A DNA stretch of 64,000 nt from the NCBI GenBank assembly GCA_963765585.1, contig CAVXXB010000005.1, forward strand, positions 124,001 through 188,000, given 5' to 3'. This DNA comes from CAVXXB01 sp963765585 (GTDB lineage: Bacteria > Calditrichota > Calditrichia > JAJRVZ01). Numbering within the stretch: position 1 is the stretch's first letter; every line of letters starts with the position of its first letter. Below the pieces are notes generated by a model that saw only the letters and a program-made list of their open reading frames with translations, was not told where the DNA came from and did no database searches. The position numbers and the translations under genes were made by a program. Of the stretch, positions 43,278 to 52,697 are shown in pieces.

Positions 43278-44330
43278 ATGAAAAATTCAATCATGTATTG
43301 GCTAATTTCTTTATTACTGCTTTGTCCACCAATTATGGGAAAAGACAAAGTCGAGTTCAGTGGTTTTGGGTCTGCCGGATATTTATTTATTGACCGCAAT
43401 CCCCTGACGGATGCCAACCAACCAACATATTATATGGGTAAACTTCAGGCGGATATTGAATTTAACGATGAGATTGAGGCGCAGCTGGACTTACGCGGTA
43501 ATTCTGTTACAAATAATGTTACTTTCCGTGAATTCTCGGTGAAATTTAAATATATGGACTATCTCCGATTTAAGGTAGGCAATATTAAACGATTGTTTGG
43601 CTATGAATACGTCGAAAATCGGGAGGATTTATTAACCATAAATCGTAGTGTGGTGCAGAATAATCTTTCAATACGAGGATTTGGTGTGCGTTCTGTAAGT
43701 ATTATGGCATACTATAATTATTCAAAAAAGCGTCCTGATTTTCCCTACACTTATTCTGTTTCAATATTTAAAGACAATTCACTCGGATCGGGTATCAATC
43801 TCCACGGATTATATCATATAAATAAATTTAAGTTTGGTTTCAGTTACCTGTTTCAAAATTTTTCCGGCAGTTTCCCTATTAGTGCCCATGGCATCAACCT
43901 CGAGGGAGGCTTCACCGGTGATCATAGTGTCGTAAATATAGGTCTTGTTTATATTCAGGATCCCTTACTCGGACAGGAAATTCTGGCAGCAAACAATGCA
44001 CGGAAAGAGGAGGGTGTTTCTGACTATGAACAGGATGAGAAGGTATATAGTGCCGGTATCGTGTTGTCTGGGGGCCTGGCATTTGATACCGATGCCAAAA
44101 TTATTAAAACAATTGAACCTGTGGCACTATTTAGTTTATTTTTCCCGAAATCTGAAGAAATAAAGAATCATGTCATCCAGGGATTACTTGGAGTAAATTT
44201 TTATTTTACCAAAAAGGTAAGGATTCGTTTTAATGCTGATTTGAGATTGACAAAAAGTGAATATGATGATTCAGGTAAATATGCGACAAACGATTCCCGG
44301 GCAATTGCCGAAGTGCAGGTCCGGTTTTGA
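43278..44330 (+). CDS. Outer-membrane porin (phosphate-selective porin O/P-like)
   Basis: 350 residues with a signal peptide ('LLCPPIMG'). The barrel begins 'EFSGFGSAGYLFIDRNPLTD' and has the alternating pattern 'YMGKLQADIEFNDEIEAQLDLRG' and 'LRFKVGNIKRLFGYEY', similar to OprO/OprP porins in which a 'vG..k.pfg.e' block occurs. It ends in 'IAEVQVRF', with the terminal Phe used for outer-membrane insertion. Its neighbour is a phosphatase, so a shared role in phosphate scavenging is possible but unproven. Confidence 0.7.
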   Translation: MKNSIMYWLISLLLLCPPIMGKDKVEFSGFGSAGYLFIDRNPLTDANQPTYYMGKLQADIEFNDEIEAQLDLRGNSVTNNVTFREFSVKFKYMDYLRFKVGNIKRLFGYEYVENREDLLTINRSVVQNNLSIRGFGVRSVSIMAYYNYSKKRPDFPYTYSVSIFKDNSLGSGINLHGLYHINKFKFGFSYLFQNFSGSFPISAHGINLEGGFTGDHSVVNIGLVYIQDPLLGQEILAANNARKEEGVSDYEQDEKVYSAGIVLSGGLAFDTDAKIIKTIEPVALFSLFFPKSEEIKNHVIQGLLGVNFYFTKKVRIRFNADLRLTKSEYDDSGKYATNDSRAIAEVQVRF

Positions 44331-44532
44331 GTATAGGTTACCCAAAATTGCAGAAAAAAATGAACCACAGAGCACACAGAGAGGAAAACTCGGTACTCGG
44401 CACCGGCCTCTCGTTAGTTAGAAATTATGCAATGTGTCTTCAAAAATTTCATTTGTGATGATCCGAAGTGAGCACTGTATACCATTTTGTGTTATATGTA
44501 GTTGAGTATATCTAATTATAGAGAACAGGTGA
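44331..44532. repeat. Short repeats before the CotH-like gene
   Basis: CACAGAG words (44364-44383) are followed by CTCGGTA/CTCGGCA heptamers (44388-44412). The rest is AT-rich and probably holds the promoter of the next gene. Confidence 0.6.
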
Positions 44533-44970
44533 GTGATGAAACAAATATTTAAATGGCTGATGATATTATGGACGATACTGCTCCTGAACTCCTGTGATCA
44601 GTCCGTTATCTATAATCCTTCAGAAACTCTTACCAGCATGCCAATTATCGAAATTATGATTGATGAAGATGAATATTATCATTTGTTACAAAATAAAACC
44701 ACCAGGGCGGAAGTTCCGGCAAAAATTATTTATAATGGTGAAACAAGTACCGGTTTGATTCGCTCCAGTGGTGGTGGTTCGCGGCTCCATCCTCGATGGT
44801 CATTTCGCATTGAACTGAATCATGGTGCAGATATTGACGGGTTTAGCATCTTTTCACTCAGTTCACAATCCCTTGATCCTACCATGATTCATACTACTAT
44901 TGTATCCAGGTTATATAAGTCTACGTGGTATCCCCGTATCTCAAAACAAACATGTTTTTGTAAAAATTAA
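44533..44970 (+). CDS. CotH-family protein, N-terminal part (frameshifted)
   Basis: Lipoprotein-type signal ('LLLNSC'). The first domain 'PIIEIMIDEDEYYHLLQNKT', 'PAKIIYNGETSTGLIRSSGGGSRLHPRWSFRIEL' (in parts) is the N-terminal region of CotH proteins, where 'r.RG.sS...pkksf.i' is usual. Near 44925 the frame changes: 'SRLYKS' should continue with 'RGIPVSQNKHVFVKIN', removing one A. CotH proteins are atypical secreted kinases, first described in spore coats, that phosphorylate extracytoplasmic proteins. Confidence 0.75.
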   Translation: MMKQIFKWLMILWTILLLNSCDQSVIYNPSETLTSMPIIEIMIDEDEYYHLLQNKTTRAEVPAKIIYNGETSTGLIRSSGGGSRLHPRWSFRIELNHGADIDGFSIFSLSSQSLDPTMIHTTIVSRLYKSTWYPRISKQTCFCKN

Positions 44971-45664
44971 TAACCGGGATGAAGGATTGTATCTGAAAAT
45001 CGAAAGAATAAATGAGGAATTCTTCCAAAGAAGAAATATCCCTACATTTGAAATATATAAAGCCGGGCTGGATTCTGATTTTTCCTTTAATCCTGCTCAG
45101 CATCCCTTTTTTACCTATGAAAAAAAATTACCCGAGGATTACAATTATTCACACTTCTTTGAATACCTGAATGCGATTGATACATGTGGCATTTCGAATG
45201 TCGAAGAAAGTCTCAAAGATTACATGGAGATTGATAATTATCTTGTATATCATGCCATGTCTTCAATTACCAATAACAATGATGCCTTTAAAAATAACTA
45301 TTATTTGTTACGTGAAACTGCAGGGGATCCATACAAATTTATCCCGTGGGATTTTGACCGGGCTTTTGACCCGCACCATGATGTCGGACTGGCGGGTGAG
45401 AATACCTTGTTCAATAAGATAATAGAAAATCAAAATGTAAAAAATAAGTATAAAGAAGAACTGCAATTACTGCTGGACAATTATTTTCGTGAGGAAATTA
45501 TCTTCCCGGTTATTGATTCAACCGCCGTTCATATTAGTGAGGCATATAGTATCGATCCCTTTCTGGGGAGGGGGGGATATAATCTGGATTACCAGGTGAA
45601 TGAATTAAAAAATTATATTTCAAACCGGATTGCATTTTTTAAAAATAATCTTGAGGGGTATTAA
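44900..45664 (+). CDS. CotH-family protein kinase, C-terminal part
   Basis: Coding in this frame begins near 44926. It holds 'KHVFVKINNRDEGLYLKIERI' (the family's 'yyGlYllvE' block), 'YLVYHAMSSITNNNDAFKNNYYLL' and 'PYKFIPWDFDRAFD', the 'PWDxDxxF' metal-binding motif of CotH kinases. These residues are intact, so the only damage is the single frame change. The complete protein would have about 375 residues, anchored as a lipoprotein. Confidence 0.82.
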   Translation: MYPGYISLRGIPVSQNKHVFVKINNRDEGLYLKIERINEEFFQRRNIPTFEIYKAGLDSDFSFNPAQHPFFTYEKKLPEDYNYSHFFEYLNAIDTCGISNVEESLKDYMEIDNYLVYHAMSSITNNNDAFKNNYYLLRETAGDPYKFIPWDFDRAFDPHHDVGLAGENTLFNKIIENQNVKNKYKEELQLLLDNYFREEIIFPVIDSTAVHISEAYSIDPFLGRGGYNLDYQVNELKNYISNRIAFFKNNLEGY

Positions 45665-46123
45665 TACTTATCCTTTACCCCAGGATTAATCCTGGGGTTA
45701 GCAAAACTGCTGTCTGAAGTAATATTAATCTCTTACCCCAAGTATTAATCTTGGGGTAAGCACAAAAGCTACCTGAAGAATTAAATTTGTCCATTATCAT
45801 CGTCATCCAGAATTTATTTCAGGATCTCGACTTTATATAACGGTTACTGATTCAACTCCACATAAATCTAATTATTCCATACCTAAATTACCACGGGATT
45901 AATCCTGGGGTAGCCGCTAATAAATAAAATCTTATAAAATAATTCTCCCACAGTCCATTTTTTAATAAATATTCATAAACCCTTATTTATTTGCAGGTTA
46001 GATGAATATAATTTCGAAATTAAATGACGATTTTGCTTATTTACGACAATTTTATTTATTATATTATAGACCCATGTCGATTGTGAAAAACATATCAATA
46101 TCCAATAAAATTTGAGGTGTTGA
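45665..46123. other. Repeat-rich gap before the aminotransferase gene
   Basis: Holds three related palindromes (45677-45698, 45732-45760, 45889-45912) and, at 45808-45837, a CATCCAGAATTTATTTCAGG hairpin fragment similar to dispersed repeats of other bacteria. The last 150 bases are AT-rich and lead to a GAGGTG ribosome site. Confidence 0.65.
45677..45912. repeat. Three copies of a CCCC...GGGG palindrome
   Basis: Copy 1 (45677-45698): perfect 11-bp arms ACCCCAGGATT and AATCCTGGGGT. Copy 2 (45732-45760): perfect 11-bp arms CTTACCCCAAG and CTTGGGGTAAG around TATTAAT. Copy 3 (45889-45912): TACCACGGGATT and AATCCTGGGGTA, two mismatches. They share the core ATTAAT and resemble REP elements. Confidence 0.75.
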
Positions 46124-47341
46124 ATGAGTATCAGTCAAATTGCCCGCTCCATTAAAGCATCACCAACCCTGGCCCTTAATGAAAAGGCAGCTATTTTGCG
46201 TGACAAGGGGGATCCGGTCATTCATCTTGGTGGCGGGGAGCCAAAATGCAAGGCGCCCCTGGATGCGATTCTTGCTGCCAGCGCTTTGCTAAATTCTGCG
46301 GAAATAAGATATACGCCCGCCGATGGTGTTCCGGCGTTGAAGCAAGCAATTATCAGATATACGGAAGAACATTATCATCGAAAATTTGAACCCGAAAATA
46401 TTATGGCCTCCGGGGGTGCAAAGCAGGCTATCATGGTGGCGTTGCAGGCAATACTAAATCCCCAGGAGGAGGTAATTTTCCCAGCCCCATATTGGGTGAG
46501 CTACCCGGATATGGTTAGATTATGTCAGGGAATACCGGTGCCGGTTTTGCCGGAGGATGGTTCACTTTATCCCAGAATCGCAGATATAGAAAGAAGGGTA
46601 GGATCATATACCAAAGCAGTGATCATTAACAGTCCCAATAATCCTTCCGGTGTGATTTATTCAGAGGAGTTTATTTCCGATATCGTTCAATTTTGCGAAA
46701 AAAGAGATCTCTACCTAATCATGGATGATATATATCACCGGCTTGTATTTGACAACAGGAAACCGGTGAACTGTTTCGATTATGCTAACGACTTATCAGA
46801 AAATTCAAAATTGATTTTGATAAACGGCGTGTCAAAATTATATGCAATGACCGGTTTTCGAATTGGCTGGTCGGTCGCCAATAAAAAACTCACAGAGGTT
46901 ATGACTAATTTACAGGGCCATCAGACATCGGGCCCATCGGTGTTGTTGCAGATGGCTGCAGTGGGTGCACTAGACGGCATACAGTCTAATGTGGAGAACC
47001 AACGTACCACCCTGGAAAATAATCGCAATGTGATGATTGATCATCTAAAATCTTTTGATGGTGTGCGTGTTACTAAGCCGGATGGTACTTTTTATTGCTT
47101 TGCTGATTTTAGTAATTATGATAAAAATTCTACAAGTCTATCGAACTTCCTGATTGACAAAGTTCAGGTCCTGACGGTTCCGGGAGTTGAGTTTGGTATG
47201 GAGGGCTACTTACGATTAAGCTATTGCGGTTCGCTAAAAGATATCACCGAGGGTATCGAAAGAATGAAATGGGCCCTGGATCCCAACTCTCCTAATGAAT
47301 TATATATTGGGGATCGCAAATTGATGAGGGACTGGTCATGA
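46124..47341 (+). CDS. Class I pyridoxal-phosphate aminotransferase (aspartate/prephenate type)
   Basis: 405 residues. 'IHLGGGEPKCKAP', 'ASGGAKQAIMVALQAIL', 'INSPNNPSGVIYSEE', 'LIMDDIYHRLVF' and 'INGVSKLYAMTGFRIGW' (PLP-lysine in 'SKLYAMTG') define a fold type I aminotransferase of the Thermus AspAT-like group. The C-terminal 'LRLSYCGS' contains the substrate-carboxylate arginine. Substrate is likely aspartate or another dicarboxylic amino acid; aminoadipate, as for LysN, is an alternative given the nearby LysW genes. The stop overlaps the next start by four bases. Confidence 0.88.
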   Translation: MSISQIARSIKASPTLALNEKAAILRDKGDPVIHLGGGEPKCKAPLDAILAASALLNSAEIRYTPADGVPALKQAIIRYTEEHYHRKFEPENIMASGGAKQAIMVALQAILNPQEEVIFPAPYWVSYPDMVRLCQGIPVPVLPEDGSLYPRIADIERRVGSYTKAVIINSPNNPSGVIYSEEFISDIVQFCEKRDLYLIMDDIYHRLVFDNRKPVNCFDYANDLSENSKLILINGVSKLYAMTGFRIGWSVANKKLTEVMTNLQGHQTSGPSVLLQMAAVGALDGIQSNVENQRTTLENNRNVMIDHLKSFDGVRVTKPDGTFYCFADFSNYDKNSTSLSNFLIDKVQVLTVPGVEFGMEGYLRLSYCGSLKDITEGIERMKWALDPNSPNELYIGDRKLMRDWS

Positions 47342-48981
47342 AATATTTAGAATTTAAAACCCCTGCCACAAAAGAAGCAAAAGAATTGTCTTCCGCTTAT
47401 ACTCTAAAAAACCATGGATTATTGCATCTGGATCGTGTCTTCTGGAATCTGCCTGAATCTGCATTGTATGAGGAAATAGTATTCAGAAATGAAGGACATA
47501 TCGCCAGTGATGGGCCGGTTGTGGTGAATACCGGAGTCCATACAGCGCGGGCAGCAGCAGATAAATTTATGGTCATGGAGCATTCTACCAGAGATAGCAT
47601 TTGGTGGGGTGAATATAACAGGCCCATCACCGCTGAAAAGTTCAACATGATCCTGGCTCGTGCACAGGCATTTTGCCAGGATGAAGAATTATTTGTCCAG
47701 GACTGTTTTGCCGGGGCGGATCCCGAATACAAGATGCCTGTCCGGATTATTACCGAAAAAGCCTGGCACAGTTTATTCGCCAGAAATATGTTTGTAACCA
47801 CAAATAATCGCGAAGAGTTGAGAAGTTTTATCCCGGATTTCACTGTTTTGGCACTTCCCGGGTTCAAAGTCGATCCCAAAACAGATGGCACGCGGACAAG
47901 CACTGCAATTGTGATTAACTTTGCCGAGCGAATGGCGATTATCGCTAATTCGCTATATGGCGGAGAAATAAAAAAAGGTATTTTTACTGTACTGAATTTT
48001 CTGCTAACATTTAAAGATGTATTACCCATGCATTGTTCGGCAAATATCGGTGTGCAGGATGATGCCGCCCTGTTTTTTGGTTTAAGCGGAACCGGAAAGA
48101 CTACACTTTCCGCAGATCCGAAGCGCCGTTTGATTGGAGATGATGAACATGGCTGGAGTTCAGAAGGAGTATTTAATTTTGAGGGCGGCTGTTATGCCAA
48201 AGTCATTCGATTGTCAGCGGAACATGAGCCTCAGATTTATGAAACCACCCGCAGATTCGGTACTATTCTTGAAAATGTAGTTTATGATCCCGTAAGCCGC
48301 TGCATTGATTTGGATGACGATATGATTACCGAAAATACCAGGGCGTCTTATCCTACACGGTTTATTCCAAATATCATACACGAAGGTTATGTTCATACTC
48401 ATCCCAAAAATATCATTTTTCTGACATGTGATGCGTCGGGAGTGCTGCCACCAATTGCCCGTCTGAATCCGGCCCAGGCGCAGTATCACTTTATCAGCGG
48501 ATATACATCAAAAATTGCCGGAACAGAAATTGGTTTGGGAATTGAACCACAGATCACATTCAGCGCATGCTTTGGTGCGCCATTTATGGTTCGTCATCCA
48601 TCAGATTATGCAGCCATGCTTGAACAGCGCATGCAAAAGCACAATGTTAAAGTCTGGTTGGTAAATACTGGCTGGGTGGGTGGAAAATTTGGCGTTGGTA
48701 AACGTATCAGCATCAGACATACAAGAAATTTGTTAAATGCTGCCCTCGATGACAAACTCGATAAGGTAAAATACCGGAAAGACAAATTATTTGGATTCGA
48801 GGTACCGACGTCGTGTCCGGATGTCCCTGAGGATGTGCTCGAACCCTCATCTGCATGGGGCGATAAGGATGAATACTGGAAAAGATATGACGCACTTGCA
48901 GCCAGGTTTATCGAGAATTTTAAGCTATATGCCGAGAAATGCTCTCAGGATGTGAGGCAAGCCGGGCCGAAAAGGATGTGA
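47338..48981 (+). CDS. pckA: Phosphoenolpyruvate carboxykinase (ATP)
   Basis: 547 residues, normal length. The kinase-1a motif 'GLSGTGKTTLSADPKRRLIGDDEHGW' (in parts) includes the P-loop and Mg-binding Asp; 'CSANIGVQDDAALFFG' and 'NTGWVGGKFGVGKRISI' are further signatures of the ATP form. It converts oxaloacetate to PEP for gluconeogenesis, or works in reverse. Coupling with the aminotransferase (four-base overlap) suggests that aspartate-derived oxaloacetate is the feed. Confidence 0.95.
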   Translation: MKYLEFKTPATKEAKELSSAYTLKNHGLLHLDRVFWNLPESALYEEIVFRNEGHIASDGPVVVNTGVHTARAAADKFMVMEHSTRDSIWWGEYNRPITAEKFNMILARAQAFCQDEELFVQDCFAGADPEYKMPVRIITEKAWHSLFARNMFVTTNNREELRSFIPDFTVLALPGFKVDPKTDGTRTSTAIVINFAERMAIIANSLYGGEIKKGIFTVLNFLLTFKDVLPMHCSANIGVQDDAALFFGLSGTGKTTLSADPKRRLIGDDEHGWSSEGVFNFEGGCYAKVIRLSAEHEPQIYETTRRFGTILENVVYDPVSRCIDLDDDMITENTRASYPTRFIPNIIHEGYVHTHPKNIIFLTCDASGVLPPIARLNPAQAQYHFISGYTSKIAGTEIGLGIEPQITFSACFGAPFMVRHPSDYAAMLEQRMQKHNVKVWLVNTGWVGGKFGVGKRISIRHTRNLLNAALDDKLDKVKYRKDKLFGFEVPTSCPDVPEDVLEPSSAWGDKDEYWKRYDALAARFIENFKLYAEKCSQDVRQAGPKRM

Positions 48982-48982
48982 T

Positions 48983-49708
48983 TTAGGTGTGGGTCATATG
49001 CTCCCGAATCGCACCAATCCGTTCATTCAAAGGCGGGTGTGTCGAAAAATAATTTAGAAAATCCGGATCATCGCCCTTCAGTTCAGCCAGCTTTTGTAAT
49101 ACTTCTGTTGCCGCTCCGGGTTTGTATCTGGCATAAGTCATTAACTGTACGCCATATTTATCTGCCTCAAGTTCTTTCTCCCGTGAATAGCCATTGCGGA
49201 TGAATCCTGAAATAGCCTGTTTGGCTAAACCACCCACGGCACCTCTGGTACGAACAAATTTTTCAATCATCTGCAAAGAATAGTTTGAGAGCATCAGATT
49301 GAGAGGATGTTTTAGTATTACATGGGTCATTTCATGGGCAGCTACAAAGGCTACCTGATCCGGATCATGATTAAGGAGATGCAGAAGATTTTGTGTAATA
49401 AAGATAAATCCACCCGGAAGGGCAAAAGCATTGACATCTTTGCTCACAATAGCAGTGACGGCGAATTTTCGTTTCTTATTTGTCAGACAATTTGTTAATC
49501 GACGGTGGATTTCTGAGATTAATTGCCTGGTATCATCGTCATCCACCTTTTGGTACTCATTTATAACTTTTGAGGCCAGTTCTTTGCCAACCAGATACTC
49601 GCTTTCAATAGCCTGCTCTTTATCGGCAAAGAGAGAATGATATATCCATTTTCCTTTTCTGATGGAGGGGCCGGCCTTATGACCCAGGTATCTAAAAAAT
49701 TTTTCCAA
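48983..49708 (-). CDS. M48 family metallopeptidase
   Basis: 241 residues. Zinc motif 'VAAHEMTHVILKH' (HExxH) and third ligand region 'SREKELEADKYGVQLMT' are intact, as is 'NAFALPGGFIFIT', typical of M48 peptidases such as BepA/LoiP. There is no clear signal peptide in the 241-residue form, so it is either cytoplasmic or its start is misread. It is convergent with pckA with only one base between the stops. Its role is probably protein quality control. Confidence 0.85.
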   Translation of the reverse strand: MEKFFRYLGHKAGPSIRKGKWIYHSLFADKEQAIESEYLVGKELASKVINEYQKVDDDDTRQLISEIHRRLTNCLTNKKRKFAVTAIVSKDVNAFALPGGFIFITQNLLHLLNHDPDQVAFVAAHEMTHVILKHPLNLMLSNYSLQMIEKFVRTRGAVGGLAKQAISGFIRNGYSREKELEADKYGVQLMTYARYKPGAATEVLQKLAELKGDDPDFLNYFSTHPPLNERIGAIREHMTHT

Positions 49709-49926
49709 TATTCATTCTTTCTGCACAAACTATCATATTGTATAGGGCAGTAATCAATTGACCCAGGGCGTTTACGATAAACCTTTGGACAAGATATAGA
49801 AAATTGGTTTCCCATGAAAGAGAAATATGATCTCTGCTTTCCTTATTAAACGCAGTTATTCTGTACAGTCACTTACTGTTCCATGTTGGTTGCTGTATAT
49901 TTACATCCCGGGTTGCTTTTTAAAAG

Positions 49927-51819
49927 TTATCCTTCATTTACGTTAGTTTTCCCAAACTCCTGTATCAAGGTACTTGCATCCCAGCCTAAATCTTTGTCCT
50001 TACCCACCTTTTCATTCTCATTGATCATCAATTTCTCAAGATCCTCGATACGTTGTTTGGCACCGCTAATCAACTCTTTTTCGTTGTGGTGAATTTCAGC
50101 CAGTTCATGAAGATATTTTTCATCATGCTTGCGGAAGGTTTTTATAGCTCGATGAGTCTGATATCTTCGGTGGCCTAACCTGCACATGGCATCACCCGCC
50201 ATACGCAATGCAGTATCCAAATATTCACGATAGACACTTTCAATTCCAATATCAATCAGCTCATATGAATCAAACCAGCCATTAGACCGAACCAGCAATT
50301 GTAATTTTGGAAAATGTTTCTGTACAGTTTGGACTATCTCCCGGGTTTTTTCAGGATTGTCGACGGCAACAATCAACAGATCGGCTTCTTTCGCTCCGGC
50401 AGCATGCAACATATCAAGCCGGGCAGCATCCCCGTAAAACACCCGTAAGCCCATTTTTCTCAATAGATCCACATTGTCAGGGTCGATATCCAGATAGGTC
50501 GCATACACTTTGTTGGCCTGCAAAAACCGGCCAATGGTACTGCCAAACCGGCCAAAACCGGCAATAATAACTTTTTCTTTCTGATTGATATCATCGCCAT
50601 CAGATTCTTCTTCTTCGCGGGTACCAAATTTTGGTTGAATGATCTTCTCATTTATTAACATGAGCAGTGGTGTTAGGGCCATTGATACAGCGATCACTGC
50701 AATAAGTGGACTGGCGACAATTTCTGTGATGACATTATTTTGTAAGGCAAACGAAAAAAGAACAAATCCAAATTCGCCTCCCTGGGCCAGACCAAGGGCA
50801 AAAACCATATTATTATCTAAGCCCATTTTAAAGAACTTTCCGATAACAAACAGAATAGTAAATTTCAGTATGACCAAGCCAAGAACAAGCATGGAAATTA
50901 GAAGTGGTTCATTTGAAATCAAATTAAAATCAATTGATGCGCCGACGGCAATAAAAAACAAACCCAGTAACAGCCCTTTAAATGGTTCTATATCGGTTTC
51001 CAATTCATGCCGGTATTCACTCTGAGCCAAAACCACACCCGCCAGAAAGGTGCCAAGTGCCGGACTTAAGCCAACCTGGGTCATGAGTAATGCAATACCA
51101 ATGACTAACAAAAGTGCTGCTGCCGTGAATAATTCACGTAACCGTGTCTTTGCGATTAACCGGAATGCCGGCCCAATCAAATACTTCCCTGCCACTATGA
51201 TTAATACAACCACACCAATTACAGTTAATGTCTGAATCCAGATAGGGAGTCCCTCAATCCAGGTACTGGAATGGGCCGCATCCGAGTGAGATATAGATTT
51301 TATAGCTAAAAGCGGCATCATGGCCAGTATGGGGATAACAGCTATATCCTGAAATAATAAAACTGAGAATGAGTTTTGTCCGCCACTGGTTTTCATTAGT
51401 CCTTTCTCATTCAGTGTTTGTAAAACTATTGCGGTAGAAGAAAGTGCCAGGGTAAGTCCGATTGCAAGTGATGTTTGCCATGGGAATTCAAATATAATTG
51501 CGATGGCCATGATTGCCACAGTTGTGATACCAACCTGAAGGCCGCCCATACCCAAAATTGGGCCGCGAAGTTTCCAGAGAATAGACGGTTGTAATTCCAG
51601 CCCGATTAAAAACAGCATCATCACAACACCAAATTCTGCAAAATGCATCACATCCTGACCTTCTGTGCCAACTAATTCGAAAACGAACGGGCCGATAAAT
51701 ATGCCTGCTAACAGATAACCAAGGACCGAGCCAAGCCCAAGCTTCTTCGCAATCGGGACAGAAACGACTGCGGCTGCCAGATAAATAAATGCCTGATAAA
51801 AAAATCCGCCTTCATGCAT
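49927..51819 (-). CDS. KefB/KefC-type K+/H+ antiporter
   Basis: 630 residues. Residues 1-385 hold about 12 membrane helices of the CPA2 family ('GYLLAGIFIGPFVFELVG', 'LALSSTAIVLQTLNEKGLM'). Then an RCK/TrkA-N domain begins 'KVIIAGFGRFGSTIGRFLQANKV' (GxGxxG nucleotide site) and runs to about residue 540, followed by a charged tail. Kef systems release potassium in exchange for protons and are gated by glutathione adducts during electrophile stress. It overlaps by 8 bases with the kefF-like gene before it, the known KefFC pairing. Confidence 0.9.
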   Translation of the reverse strand: MHEGGFFYQAFIYLAAAVVSVPIAKKLGLGSVLGYLLAGIFIGPFVFELVGTEGQDVMHFAEFGVVMMLFLIGLELQPSILWKLRGPILGMGGLQVGITTVAIMAIAIIFEFPWQTSLAIGLTLALSSTAIVLQTLNEKGLMKTSGGQNSFSVLLFQDIAVIPILAMMPLLAIKSISHSDAAHSSTWIEGLPIWIQTLTVIGVVVLIIVAGKYLIGPAFRLIAKTRLRELFTAAALLLVIGIALLMTQVGLSPALGTFLAGVVLAQSEYRHELETDIEPFKGLLLGLFFIAVGASIDFNLISNEPLLISMLVLGLVILKFTILFVIGKFFKMGLDNNMVFALGLAQGGEFGFVLFSFALQNNVITEIVASPLIAVIAVSMALTPLLMLINEKIIQPKFGTREEEESDGDDINQKEKVIIAGFGRFGSTIGRFLQANKVYATYLDIDPDNVDLLRKMGLRVFYGDAARLDMLHAAGAKEADLLIVAVDNPEKTREIVQTVQKHFPKLQLLVRSNGWFDSYELIDIGIESVYREYLDTALRMAGDAMCRLGHRRYQTHRAIKTFRKHDEKYLHELAEIHHNEKELISGAKQRIEDLEKLMINENEKVGKDKDLGWDASTLIQEFGKTNVNEG

Positions 51820-52414
51820 TTTTGTTTTTCTCCAAGTATTCGTTTAAATAGTTCATAGGAATTGCTTTGTCGATGTCTAATTGCTCATCTCGTAACATTG
51901 AAAGTAGGGTTGCTATATTTTTTTTATGAGTCTGGATTTCTTCGGGTGTAATAGAATGGGTGCCCGAGACCACATAGGGTGGTAAAAATTTCATTTTACA
52001 TAATTTTGCAGTTTGGATTATGGGTGCCAGAAGCGTCTTGATAGTATTCTTATTATAACCGGTTTCTGAATATGCCTCTAAACTTCCGCCGGAGGTAATT
52101 ATATTAAAGAATATTTTATCTTTCAGTGCATTACCCTTGCTGCCATAAGCCCAGTCATGCTCCAAGACCAGATCCTGCCACTCCTTCAGGATGGCGGGTG
52201 TACTGTACCAGAAAAATGGATGATGGAATATTATCACATCGTGTTCATTCAGAAGTTTCTGTTCTTGCTTGATCTCAATGTCAAAGTCGGGATATCTTTG
52301 GTAAAGATCGTGAAATGTTATCCCGTCCAGATTTTTTAAACCGGCAATTAATTGTTTGTTAATACGTGATTTTTGTAGGGCCGGATGGGCGAATAGAATA
52401 AGTATTTTTTTCAT
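51812..52414 (-). CDS. KefF/KefG-like NAD(P)H oxidoreductase
   Basis: 200 residues of the flavodoxin-like quinone reductase family: 'ILILFAHPALQKSRINKQLI', 'DVIIFHHPFFWYSTPAILKEWQDLVLEHDWAYG' (in parts), and 'NIITSGGSLEAYSETGYN'. KefF/KefG bind FMN and activate the KefC/KefB channel. The reading frame overlaps the antiporter gene by eight bases, so the two are translated together. Confidence 0.9.
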   Translation of the reverse strand: MKKILILFAHPALQKSRINKQLIAGLKNLDGITFHDLYQRYPDFDIEIKQEQKLLNEHDVIIFHHPFFWYSTPAILKEWQDLVLEHDWAYGSKGNALKDKIFFNIITSGGSLEAYSETGYNKNTIKTLLAPIIQTAKLCKMKFLPPYVVSGTHSITPEEIQTHKKNIATLLSMLRDEQLDIDKAIPMNYLNEYLEKNKNA

Positions 52415-52489
52415 CGGTGATTACATTTCCTTATTGATTTTCATTTTTTGAACCACAGGGAGCGCAGAGGAAAAAATGATAAATGATAT

Positions 52490-52516
52490 GTTTCTTTTTG
52501 ATCAAGCAAAAAGAAC
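52490..52516. repeat. Palindromic repeat, copy 2
   Basis: TTCTTTTTG-ATCAAG-CAAAAAGAA is identical in stem and loop to the copy at 9057-9082. It lies in the 283-bp divergent gap between the kefF-like gene and msrAB, preceded by a CACAGGGAGCGCAGAG phrase. Confidence 0.7.
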
Positions 52517-52697
52517 ACTATAGTAAACCTCAGTACCAACATAAAAATTCCAAAACGTAATCTTGCCAACATTTTTATTACAATCAGGACTAAATTTAAG
52601 GAAATATTTTATCAATAAAGTTGTTTATGTTAATAATGGATAAAGAATGTAGCGGAGTAGTTACATATTTATTACAAAAATATAGGAGATTTAGCGT

